From Stratiolaelaps scimitus (taxonomy: Eukaryota > Arthropoda > Arachnida > Mesostigmata > Laelapidae), in contig JABWDB010000001.1 in assembly GCA_019614645.1 (NCBI GenBank), positions 28,823,501-28,887,500 of the forward strand: 64,000 nt of DNA, given 5' to 3'. Each line of letters opens with the position of its first letter. Positions within the stretch are counted from its first letter, which is position 1. Under the pieces are notes generated by a model. That model was given only the letters and a program-made list of their open reading frames with translations, did not search any database and was not told the origin of the DNA. This document shows positions 55,901 to 64,000 of this stretch, one piece after another. The translations under genes were made by a program, and so were the position numbers.

Positions 55901-56033
55901 GTACAATAAATGAACAAAAAAAAGTAAATAGATTCACTTTAGCATCACTAATATCGCAACCCATTTGTGTTGTAAATCATACATGGTACAATATATATAC
56001 ATATATATATATATATTTATATATGTATATATA

Positions 56034-56088
<55 letters not shown>

Positions 56089-56150
56089 ATGTGTACATTA
56101 CCTATAACTCTTGTATCAATAATAATGCGTCGACTAATGACGGGTTGTTG
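52927..56150. other. No gene recognised; possible intron of a minus-strand gene
   Basis: Contains a 249-codon plus-strand frame at 53291-54040 with a GTG first codon and no known domain, and a Ser/Asn-rich minus frame at 55127-55333. A very long (TA)n tract lies at 55990-56086. Confidence 0.4.
55990..56086. repeat. Long (TA)n microsatellite
   Basis: About 97 bp of TA with a few TTTA and TGTA interruptions. The last ~45 bp are pure. Confidence 0.93.
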
Positions 56151-56152
56151 GC

Positions 56153-56185
56153 ATAGGGTGTTTGAAGAGTTCCGCAACCCTATGG
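56153..56185. repeat. Diverged end of the TIR element family
   Basis: ATAGGGTGTTTGAAGAG followed by TTCCGCAACCCTATGG aligns without gaps to the left end of the element at 24504 (about three quarters of positions agree), and also to its right end. No matching opposite end was found. The retrotransposon 350 bp away may lie inside the rest of this relict. Confidence 0.45.
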
Positions 56186-56517
56186 CAGATTAACTCGAAA
56201 TTCGACTTCTTCCGAAGGTAATTTCTCTTGAAATATGTTGTAATGTTTCCATCCATAGACAGTACCACGGATTTCAAAACACAAATAAAAATAGAACAAG
56301 TTTCCGACCAAAGTCACCCTTCAATGTTTCAACCATATAATACAAACTTCACAATTGGTCTGGCCATACTCGCGGAGATAGCGAGATGGCCATCCGCTAT
56401 CACGATTTGCAATATTGGCCATATGGATCTTGTCGAGCCACTGCTTGAGTACTGATAGTTCTAAAGTTGCAATTTACAAATAACGCGAACAAAACAAAAA
56501 ACGGGGTAGTTACCAGA

Positions 56518-56527
56518 ACGAGTCAAC

Positions 56528-56531
<4 letters not shown>
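56518..56531. repeat. Target-site duplication, left copy
   Basis: ACGAGTCAACTACT, immediately before the T-run that is the element's A-tail on the minus strand. The last T is shared with the tail. Identical to 59826-59839. Confidence 0.85.
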
Positions 56532-56562
<31 letters not shown>

Positions 56563-56741
56563 TTTTGGAACACACTGTAAAATGCATACGCACTGACCCC
56601 GAGCTTCACTCAAATGGTTTTCGCCCGAGAGTGTGGCCCATTGCTGGGTCCACTAAAAGCAGTGATGTCCATCCCCCAGTCATCCCCGGAACACAGCGAG
56701 CATTACTTCGGCGGAGGTGGAGGTGAGTCTCCTTCATGCTC

Positions 56742-59700
56742 CTATGAGGGTTGTACAATGACGGGGGCCGCCCTACGTTGAAGCTCCAGCTCATTTTTCT
56801 TCTTGAGAATCCTTTCCACCAGGCTGCAACCCCGGTCCCACACCTGCTCGTCTTCCAGCATGGCGGCGATGAGGCCATGCACCGTCATAGCATCTGCGAG
56901 TACAGGCGATCCTTCCCGAGCGCCAGCGAGGGCTGGGCAGTCGCAGATGGTGTGTGTTACATCATCTACAACGCCCGTGTCGCACATGACGCACGTGGGA
57001 TCAGGGACTTTATTTATCTTTTTCAGATACTTTTGGAAGCATCCGTGGCCCGTCAGCACCTGAGTCAGGTAGTATGTGGTGTCACCGTGTGGTCTGGTGA
57101 ACCACTTGACCAGATCAGGGATGAGATGACGAGTCCACGCGCCTGGGACTGTGTCCGGGAGATTGGTCCATTCCTGTTGCCAGTCGCGCAGCGTCTGGAG
57201 TCTGGCTTCGGCTTTTCCCAGTGTGGGGTGCGCTTTGAGTCTGATCTTTTCGTCGATCAGTCTCGTCCATGGCACTAGCCTCGCGATCGCAATCACGGCC
57301 TTCGTCTCAGACGTTTTGTAAGCTCTGGCCACTCTTATGGCAATCTTGCGTTGGGCTTTCAGGAGTTTGAGCTGGTTCTTCTTGAGCTTCATGGCCCTAA
57401 GGCCCCACGTGGGCGCCGCGTACAGCACAGTTGATTCTGCCACTGTCGCGAGTAGTCGACGCTTGCCTTCTGATGCTCCGCGGGTTCTGGGCAGGATTTT
57501 CTCCAGGCTGTTTGCAACCTTTACTGCCTTACTGGTCGCCTTTTCTATGTGCGGATTGCCGTTAAGGGCCCGGTCAACAGTCACGCCCAGATAGCGGGCA
57601 GACTGTTTTACCTGAATCTGCACACCGTTTAGGGACAGGGTGACCTCCCCTCTGAAACGCTTCCTCCCGATAAGCAAGACCGCCTCGCTCTTTTCGGGTG
57701 CTAGTTGAAGGCCGTGGTCCTCCATCCACCGGTTGACCTCCTCTACGGCTGCTTGGGCCCTTCTGCCGAGTTCGTCCTCTTCGCGAGCTGTCACGAGGAT
57801 GGCAAGATCATCCGCGTAAGCCAGCGTTTGGACTCCCTCTGCGTTGACGAGCTCCAGTACGCCGTTGTACGCCATGTTCCAAAGTGTGGGCCCAAGGATA
57901 GATCCCTGGGGTACTCCGGCTGTCATGGGAAACTCAGATTCGCCGTAGGTAACGGACCGGCCGTTGAGGTAGGAAGCGATGAGCTTCTGCAGATACGGGG
58001 AGACCCTCTTCTCTCGCATGACGTCGATGATGACCTGCCAGCTCAGTGAGTTGAAGGCATTGCGTACGTCGAGGAGTATGACGAGGACAAACTCTCTTGA
58101 CCATTGATTCTTGTCGCGTTGCCGAGAGGCTTCGTCGAGTACCTTCCCAATAGCCATTTCCGTCGACCGTCCCTTCCGGAAGCCGTACTGGGCGTCTGAG
58201 ATTGCCCCGTTGGCTTCAAGCTCCGCCGTTAGCCTCATGTTGATGATCGTCTCGAGGGCCTTCCCGATTGTGTCTAGGAGACAAATCGGGCGGTATCCTC
58301 CAGGATCGGTAGCCGGTTTCCCGGGCTTCCTGATGAGGGCTAAGATGGCCTTCTTCCATTGTTGCGGGTATAGCCCCTCTCTCCATATTTGGTCCGCCAT
58401 CCTTTGGAAGAGTTCCGGCTTTTCCTGAAGCAGGACTTTCACTGCTTCCGCCGGTATTCCATCGGGACCTGGTGCTTTACCTTTCGGAGAGCGACCTACT
58501 ACAGCCTCTATCTCCTCTCTGGTTGTGCAAGGGATGCCGTCCGATGCTACGAGCGGATCAGGGCGAGTGGGGTCTGGCTGGCTTGGAAAGAGCTGTCGCA
58601 CCGCGCTCTCCACCAATTCCGTCGGGAGCGTGGGTCGTGGCCTCCTGAGTTTGTCCATGACGATTTTATAGGGTTTACCCCATACGTCATCTTCGACCTC
58701 CTCACACAATTCCCTCCACTTGCTTGCCTTGCTCTTCCTGATGGCGTTCTTGAAAGCTTTCCTCGCCTGATGAAGGACCTTCCAGGTTTCTTCGACTCCT
58801 CTTCCGGCCCCTCGTGCGCGAGTGTACGCCCGGCGTTCCCTATTGCAGGTCCTTCTCAGGTCTGCAATTTCTGTGGTCCACCAGTACTTGGGGGGAGGGT
58901 GCCTGCGCGGTACCCTGCGCCGGCTGGCTGTAGCCGCCTCGCACGCCACCTTAAGCACTTCCACCACTACGTCCGGTTTTATATCGCTTCCAGCGTCGAG
59001 TGCCCTCTGCGCTCCAGCGCTCACCTCGGTACGGAGTTTGTCGAAGTCCATTTTGTTGGCGCGCCAGGCCACCCGGGGGGTAGTGTGCTCCCGCTGGCCA
59101 CCTATGGTTGCTTCGTACTCGTACGCGATGTAGGCGTGGTCGCTAGAAGAGTCCTCGTCCAGAACCCGCCAGTTGCTCAGTCTTCCTGTCACTTCCTCAG
59201 TTCCGAACGTGAGGTCGATGAATGTGGCTTGGTTGCACCGCCGGAACGTAGGCTCGAGGCCATCGTTGAAGAGGGTCATGTCCTGTTGTGCCAGCCATTC
59301 CGTCAGGGTTCTTCCTCTTGAGGACGTCTTAGAGCTTCCCCACTCCGTTGCTGCCGCGTTGAAATCTCCTCCAACCACAATCTTCTTGTTCCGTCTCTCA
59401 CATCGTCTCATTTCTTCCCCTAGATCGTCGAGGAAGTTAGAGAAAGCTGTGGCGCCTGAGTTGGGCGAGATATAACAACTGAACACAGTGGGTCCGTTGT
59501 CAATCTCCACCCAAACCCAGCCGTCCCCTGATCCTTGGGCTTTCACCGCGAGGTCGGGGCGGATCCAGAGCGCAGCATTCCCCAGAGTATCGCTGAAACA
59601 CTGTTGGTCTTGCTTCTGTGAGAGCCGCCCTAGATTTGGCTCGCTCATTAGTATCAGTCCTATCCTCTCTCTCCGGCTCGTCTCGTCCAGCACGTCATGT

Positions 59701-59756
59701 GCGAAGGGCGACCGATTCAGATTGATCTGTAGGCACTTGATTATAGCTTGCGTCAT
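56742..59756 (-). CDS. Non-LTR retrotransposon ORF2: endonuclease and reverse transcriptase
   Basis: 1004 codons, no internal stop. An N-terminal APE-type endonuclease (residues ~1-215) has QINLNRS with Asn12, SEPN with Glu39, GGDFNA with Asp131 and SDH at 205-207. A linker follows, then the reverse transcriptase: KGKAPGPDGIP (~426-435), GYRPICLL (~487-494), LLDVRNAF with Asp563, GVPQGSILGP (614-623) and YADD (647-650). The C-terminal end has a Cys-Cys-His-Cys cluster (C922, C925, H935, C938/C940), as in R1 and Jockey elements. All key catalytic residues I can check are present. The start is the ATG overlapping the ORF1 stop. It acts on RNA-DNA hybrids at the nicked chromosomal target. Because the copy lacks its 5' end it is probably not itself transcribed. 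Confidence 0.95.
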   Translation of the reverse strand: MTQAIIKCLQINLNRSPFAHDVLDETSRRERIGLILMSEPNLGRLSQKQDQQCFSDTLGNAALWIRPDLAVKAQGSGDGWVWVEIDNGPTVFSCYISPNSGATAFSNFLDDLGEEMRRCERRNKKIVVGGDFNAAATEWGSSKTSSRGRTLTEWLAQQDMTLFNDGLEPTFRRCNQATFIDLTFGTEEVTGRLSNWRVLDEDSSSDHAYIAYEYEATIGGQREHTTPRVAWRANKMDFDKLRTEVSAGAQRALDAGSDIKPDVVVEVLKVACEAATASRRRVPRRHPPPKYWWTTEIADLRRTCNRERRAYTRARGAGRGVEETWKVLHQARKAFKNAIRKSKASKWRELCEEVEDDVWGKPYKIVMDKLRRPRPTLPTELVESAVRQLFPSQPDPTRPDPLVASDGIPCTTREEIEAVVGRSPKGKAPGPDGIPAEAVKVLLQEKPELFQRMADQIWREGLYPQQWKKAILALIRKPGKPATDPGGYRPICLLDTIGKALETIINMRLTAELEANGAISDAQYGFRKGRSTEMAIGKVLDEASRQRDKNQWSREFVLVILLDVRNAFNSLSWQVIIDVMREKRVSPYLQKLIASYLNGRSVTYGESEFPMTAGVPQGSILGPTLWNMAYNGVLELVNAEGVQTLAYADDLAILVTAREEDELGRRAQAAVEEVNRWMEDHGLQLAPEKSEAVLLIGRKRFRGEVTLSLNGVQIQVKQSARYLGVTVDRALNGNPHIEKATSKAVKVANSLEKILPRTRGASEGKRRLLATVAESTVLYAAPTWGLRAMKLKKNQLKLLKAQRKIAIRVARAYKTSETKAVIAIARLVPWTRLIDEKIRLKAHPTLGKAEARLQTLRDWQQEWTNLPDTVPGAWTRHLIPDLVKWFTRPHGDTTYYLTQVLTGHGCFQKYLKKINKVPDPTCVMCDTGVVDDVTHTICDCPALAGAREGSPVLADAMTVHGLIAAMLEDEQVWDRGCSLVERILKKKNELELQRRAAPVIVQPS

Positions 59757-59825
59757 CCTAGTTGGCAGGTTGAGTTGTCTCCGGACGGGGTTTCATGGTC
59801 TTCGAATAGGTACCTGAAGTCCTCT
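59753..59825 (-). pseudogene. Remnant of retrotransposon ORF1 (gag-like) C-terminus
   Basis: 23 codons (EDFRYLFEDHETPSGD, then NSTCQLG) ending in TGA at 59755-59753, which overlaps the ORF2 start as ATGA. The 5' border coincides with the target-site duplication, so everything upstream in ORF1 was lost at insertion. The overlap suggests stop-restart translation of ORF2. Confidence 0.75.
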
Positions 59826-59839
59826 ACGAGTCAACTACT
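59826..59839. repeat. Target-site duplication, right copy
   Basis: ACGAGTCAACTACT, flanking the truncated 5' end of the retrotransposon. Identical to 56518-56531. Confidence 0.85.
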
Positions 59840-60008
59840 ACAAGAAGCATTGCATCACGGGAAGCGCTGGTTATTACGAATCCATCCTGAAGCCGATTTG
59901 AACTTAATGAAACGTGTCCTCGTTACAAATATTTTGGTTTTAATCCGAAACAAATCCTTGATAAATCAGTTCCCTCTACGATGTTCGATTCACTCACTCA
60001 ACATATAC

Positions 60009-60040
<32 letters not shown>

Positions 60041-62170
60041 TAGACAAGTTCTCCGAATTTCGACGATGTTGTAGTTGCGCTTATAGTAGTGGTAGTAGTA
60101 GTAGTTGAGAAAGCACTAATTGTGCGTACGCGAATACTAAGCAGAGTCGTGATCATCGTGTCCGTCTCTCGTTTCATCCCTTTTTAGAATGCTAGCCGAA
60201 TATTTTTCGTGCTGATAACGTTTTAGATATCATATTTGCAGTTACGGTTGCCGTTTTGTATGTTTGCCTTTAGTATGCTGAGAATAAAGATGCCTTGATA
60301 TCCTCGTCGTGGTCTTTTTTGACTGCATCGCTATTGTTGCCTTAATCTCCATCGCTGACGTGGAGGCCAACTTCCTCACTCACTCTCTCTCTCTCTCTCT
60401 CTCGTTTTCTCACATTCACTGACTCGTCCTGGCAGACTTGTCCTGTTTCTGTAGTTCCTCGCGCTGCATCCTCAAGCGTTCGTTACCGTCGTCAAGCGTT
60501 CATTGCGCTATTGTCGCTTGTACCGTTGCCGTCACATCGTCGTCATAGTCAGTTGTAGAACAGACTTCGTTTTCCGGCCGCAGTTTCGTCGCCGCGAGCT
60601 GTTGCCGGTGCCTGAACGTCGTCGTTGTCGTCGACGTCAGCCCGTTCCATTCGTGGTAATTAACCCCATACGTCGCCGACAGAGGTCGTCCTTTACTGGG
60701 ATGGTGGCGCGGCGCCCTCGTTCGTGCCAACGCTGTCGACCAGGTGGAATGAAGCTGTCTCGCACCGCTCGCACTCATCGGTGCTCACAACTGCTCAGTA
60801 CAGTGGCCTACTCGGCCTACTGCACGGCTGGCTGGCTGTTGCTGGAGGCGGGCGCAGCGAGCACCGACAGGCGGTGGCGCTGGCGGTAGCGGCGGCGGCG
60901 GCGGAGCGCGGCTCGACCTGTTTCAACCGTCGCTCACCAGTTCTCGCGGATCTTCCTCCAACAGTTCGAACAGGCTACCATCTGAAGCGGGGGTGGGGTT
61001 GCTACGCTGTAGGTGGGCAGGACGTGTCTAGCCTCTTCGCGAGTGGTAGACGCCGTAGCAGTTTCGCGGACGTAGACAACTTCGAACAGCAGCAGCGGCG
61101 GGTCGGCGAGCGAAGCAGTGAAGTGACGGTGGCAGCGGTGACGGTGGGCCTAGCAGTAGCAGCAGCACGAGACAGAGAGAGCGAGAGAGAGACAGGAGGA
61201 GAGGAATGGCTAAAGAGAAAAGGAGAGCTCAAGGAGGTGGCGGGACACGGCTCGAATGGACCGGAGACAGCGAACGGTGGCGGCGGTGGCGGCGGTGGCG
61301 GACGGCTAGAGAAAGAGAGACGGGTAGATGAGCGGTAGTGGTAGGAAAACGGTGGGAGACGACGATGACGAAGTGGAGGTAGGCTTGAGGAGCGAACGAA
61401 GCGATAGAGCCAGGCCCAACCGAAAGGGGTGACTGGGCAGATCGGAGCAGAGCGCCCTTCGTGTCGATGGACGAGATGAGCCGGATCTTTTCAGAAGGGG
61501 TTTGACGAGGACACAACGAGATTCGTAGAGGGGCAACCGAAAGAGGGCAACATTTCGTTGCTTGCAGTCCTCCTCTCTTCGCAGAGCGCTGCGTATGTCT
61601 GTTGATGTGAGTGAGTGTGTGTGTGTGTGTGTACGCAGGTTTTCCCACACGTTTCGTTGTCCTCTCTCCTCAATCCCTGCCCCGAAGCATCCAACCTTCC
61701 GGCCTCCCTTTTTGCTCTGGTTGACTAGCGCAAAGGAGAGCGAAAGTGATCGGGACGAAATGATCGACTGACATGACCCAGTGGAGTGGAGTCTCGCGGC
61801 GACGACGAGAACGAAGAGAGGAGAGACCCAACCTGGGCCCGGTCGGGTCCACTCGACCCGAAGCGAGCGACGAGACGACGAACATCGAGGAAAACGTACA
61901 AGAGGTAAGAAAGCACCCGCTGCACACCGCTGGCTGGCTACCCGAACCGCCGGCTGTGTCGAACCACCGACGATCCAATAGAGAACGAGCGGTCGAGTCC
62001 CGGGGTCCCGGCCGGGAACACTCGGCCTGTTCGTCTGACTGCTTGGTAGGGTGGTGAGTGTCGGGCCTACGGGCAAACCACGCTGCGACTGGCGTTAGCT
62101 TCTCCCCAGTGCTTCCCGCTAGTGTTGAGAGGAAGCTAAAGCCTCTTCGGTTAGTAGAAGAGTGGTACGC

Positions 62171-62172
<2 letters not shown>

Positions 62173-62205
<33 letters not shown>
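62173..62205. repeat. (GA)n microsatellite
   Basis: About 33 bp of AG, just before the candidate MSDGG start. Confidence 0.92.
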
Positions 62206-62207
<2 letters not shown>

Positions 62208-62420
62208 GAGCAACTGAAGATGTCTGACGGAGGTAACGGTTTCTAGCCCTTTTCGCTTACTCCTCTATGCAGCGAGGCCCGATGAGTGCCAGCGAGACGG
62301 GGGTCAAATCATTGCCGCGAGGGACCTGTTACCTTCGTTCGAACACCACCGACATTTGTAACCGCCCGGCAAACCACTTCCTATGCCACTTAATAGATAT
62401 AAATGTACTGGTAGGTTCGT

Positions 62421-62451
<31 letters not shown>
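62421..62451. repeat. (AT)n microsatellite
   Basis: About 31 bp of pure AT. Confidence 0.92.
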
Positions 62452-62454
<3 letters not shown>

Positions 62455-62993
62455 GTGAACGTTGTGAACTGCATACACAACAAGGACGTCCCAGCTGTCC
62501 ATTAAATATTAAAGTCAAAGGGGACAAATTCCAGGTAAAGCGAATAGAAAATTGATTTTCTTTAAATTGTGAGACTATTTTTGGTTGTCTCGAAAATGTC
62601 ATGACCCGCAAAGATATTCATTATTTTGAAGATGCGGATACGTCCCCGAACTTATATATATACATATATATATATATGCGGACGCCGTTAATTCACGATT
62701 CTGCGCTGCTTTCATTTGTTCGCAAGGGAATAGCCAAAGGATATTGTTGCACCGTAGAATCAATGGCAAGTCCTACAGAGAACTGATTATGAATTCGGTA
62801 TGTTCTCTTACCACTGCATATATATTGCTCGTTCTATTGATGGGTGTTTTTATAGGTCATTTTTATGGTTTACTTTCATTTGTATGCTTGTCGACACGTC
62901 ATCATATCCTTCGCCTTCCCGGTACAGAGTCGATGTACACGTGTCTAACACAACGGGTTGTCATTCCACAAACATTGAGCACAGAGAACTTAC

Positions 62994-63222
62994 GAAGTTT
63001 TCGCCCACATCAAAACGCCAGCGCTCCCGTCGTTCATCGTCCATCCACCATAGCAAAATGTCGGCTGGGTGGCGAATGAGGCGGGGATCAAGCTGAGATC
63101 CATCGAGGGATCCGGTCACTAGCGATACTGGCATGGCGACGAGGAACACAAGAACGAATGACACCAGTGAATACCAGTGTGATGATAGTTGATACGCCCA
63201 TAGCACGTTGCTGTTGTCCGTC
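62994..63222 (-). CDS. SLC5-like sodium:solute symporter, exon with last membrane segment (partial gene)
   Basis: The minus-strand acceptor TTTTACCTTTAAG ends at 63223 and the donor is a perfect GTAAGT (62993-62988). It holds 76 codons in phase 2/phase 0. Codes LWAYQLSSHWYSLVSFVLVF, then LVAMPVSLVTG, then SQLDPRLIRHPADILLWW and DDERRERWRF. The pattern W-Y-S, a hydrophobic stretch with Ser, then TG followed some residues later by LDPR.I is how the last transmembrane helix and its exit look in SLC5 carriers such as the sodium-coupled monocarboxylate and multivitamin transporters. Those carriers move organic anions or vitamins with Na+ across the plasma membrane. The exon is short, so subfamily and substrate are open. 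Upstream exons should lie beyond the right edge, and the next exon at lower coordinates. Confidence 0.6.
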
Positions 63223-64000
63223 CTTAAAGGTAAAAGTGCAGATAAAATAAAGAAACATAGCAAAGAATATGACATGGTTATTACAGCGGCGATGCTGGCA
63301 CATCGATCGTAGTAATGACTCATTCGGACCTATTTTTTACGTTGAAAAAAACCTTCCACAACGTTTCGAACCATACGCGTCATAGGCAGATGAAAATTCA
63401 CCTATTTATTATTTAAGTATTTGGCTTTCATGTAGCTCAGCGCTGGTTAGATTTTGTTGGGACGACAGGCGTGAATCTATAAGCTGAACCAGTTCGTTTT
63501 GCGCTGAAGATTCTTGGACCTTTCGTGATGAAACGGTTGTTTCTTAAAGGAACAAGCCCGACTGAAATTCAGTCGAAAATTGGGGGGTAAAATGTTTACT
63601 ATTACTGGTGTAACCCGATTTAGGAGGGATGATTGGACTGTTGGAGACTACAGGTGAGGTGACTTCACTTAAGAACATCTCACGAGCGAACGAGTTGTGA
63701 TAGCCTTTTCGAGAATTAGTGTTTGGGTTAGAATCGCCTTGGCGGCTTAATCAGCGTGAATTGACTTCGACGGAGATGGAAACACGTATGGCGTAGTCTA
63801 AATGTCATCTATAGGACTACAAGGAACAACACGAAAAAAAATTCCTTTGGTCAGTTTGTACCTGCCGCCTGAGTGGGATGGGAGCGGGGAATGGCCACCG
63901 CCAATGTCGGTACCGAATAGTTATATAATATATATATATATATATAATATCAATATCGTAAAGTATTGATTATACTTCCTATGGACGTTAAGGGCATTTT
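63223..64000. other. No exon recognised; presumed intron of the SLC5-like gene
   Basis: AT-rich, with a (TA)n tract at 63929-63952. No conserved SLC5 segment was found on the minus strand. Confidence 0.45.

Larger units (their letters stand above)
56531..59825 (-). mobile_element. R1/Jockey-group non-LTR retrotransposon, 5'-truncated, recent insertion
   Basis: About 3.3 kb on the minus strand. From its 5' end: the last 23 codons of ORF1, an ATGA overlap, a complete ORF2 (59756 to 56742), a 180-nt 3'UTR and a 31-nt A-tail (T-run 56531-56561 on the plus strand). A perfect 14-bp target-site duplication flanks it. Truncation inside ORF1 is typical of incomplete target-primed reverse transcription. 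The intact ORF2, perfect duplication and uninterrupted tail point to a young copy. R1-like assignment comes from ORF2 motifs and organisation. The site is not recognisably 28S rDNA. Confidence 0.92.
59840..62993. promoter_or_regulatory. GC- and GAGA-rich block, possible promoter, no firm gene
   Basis: From ~60.4 to 62.3 kb the DNA is CpG-rich with GGC, CAG and GAGA runs (CT tract 60379-60403, GT tract 61614-61632, GA tract 62173-62205). This resembles the block before Cngl. On the plus strand an ATG at 62220 opens MSDGG and meets a donor-like GGTAAC at 62232, so it could be a tiny first coding exon of a rightward gene. The long minus-strand frame at 61306-62076 is Ser/Arg/His-rich and looks like chance. 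The flanks 59840-60400 and 62300-62993 are AT-rich with (TA)n runs. Confidence 0.3.

Noticed and set aside
61306..62076. 256-codon minus-strand frame
   Set aside because: Reverse of GAGA, GT and CGG tracts. The product is Ser/Arg/His low-complexity with no domain, and plus frames are open too.

Overview
The window is nuclear DNA from an animal, most likely an arthropod. The coding exons are short and spread out. Introns run from 0.6 to 6 kb with GT..AG borders. AT, GA and CT microsatellites are dense, and the retrotransposon belongs to the R1-like branch of non-LTR elements that is best known from arthropods. The ion-channel gene matches the arthropod Cngl type. I lean towards a chelicerate such as a mite, but that is an impression and not something the sequence proves.

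Layout. (1) 3.16-6.19 kb, + strand: the last two coding exons of an ADP-ribosylation factor 1 (Arf1) gene whose 5' part lies outside the window. (2) 6.2-12.3 kb: 3'UTR and intergenic DNA, with one tRNA-derived SINE copy. (3) 12.3-17.3 kb: a GC-rich block that I read as the promoter and 5' leader of the next gene. (4) 17.30-37.57 kb, + strand: a complete cyclic-nucleotide-gated channel gene of the Cngl type. Eight coding exons encode about 1259 residues, and all seven introns are phase 1. The reading frame stays open for 167 codons beyond the annotated UGA stop, to 38078. (5) 39.4-52.2 kb: no recognised gene, apart from a GC-rich island near 46.3-47.3 kb. (6) 52.26-52.93 kb, - strand: a terminal exon coding a Ser/Thr- and Arg-rich tail with a duplicated RKPSFT module. 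(7) 56.53-59.83 kb, - strand: a recent 5'-truncated R1/Jockey-type retrotransposon with an intact ORF2, a 31-nt A-tail and a 14-bp target-site duplication. (8) 60.4-62.3 kb: a GC- and GAGA-rich block resembling a promoter. (9) 62.99-63.22 kb, - strand: an exon resembling the last membrane segment of an SLC5 sodium:solute symporter. Its phase-0 donor is compatible with the phase-0 acceptor of the 52.9 kb exon, so both may belong to one gene.

The genes do not form a functional set. Arf1 acts in Golgi coat recruitment, the channel in cyclic-nucleotide-dependent cation entry, and the SLC5 relative in membrane transport. The most informative points are the possible stop-codon readthrough and the modular phase-1 structure of the channel gene. 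Next are the SINE and TIR element families found here by internal comparison, and the nested young retrotransposon.
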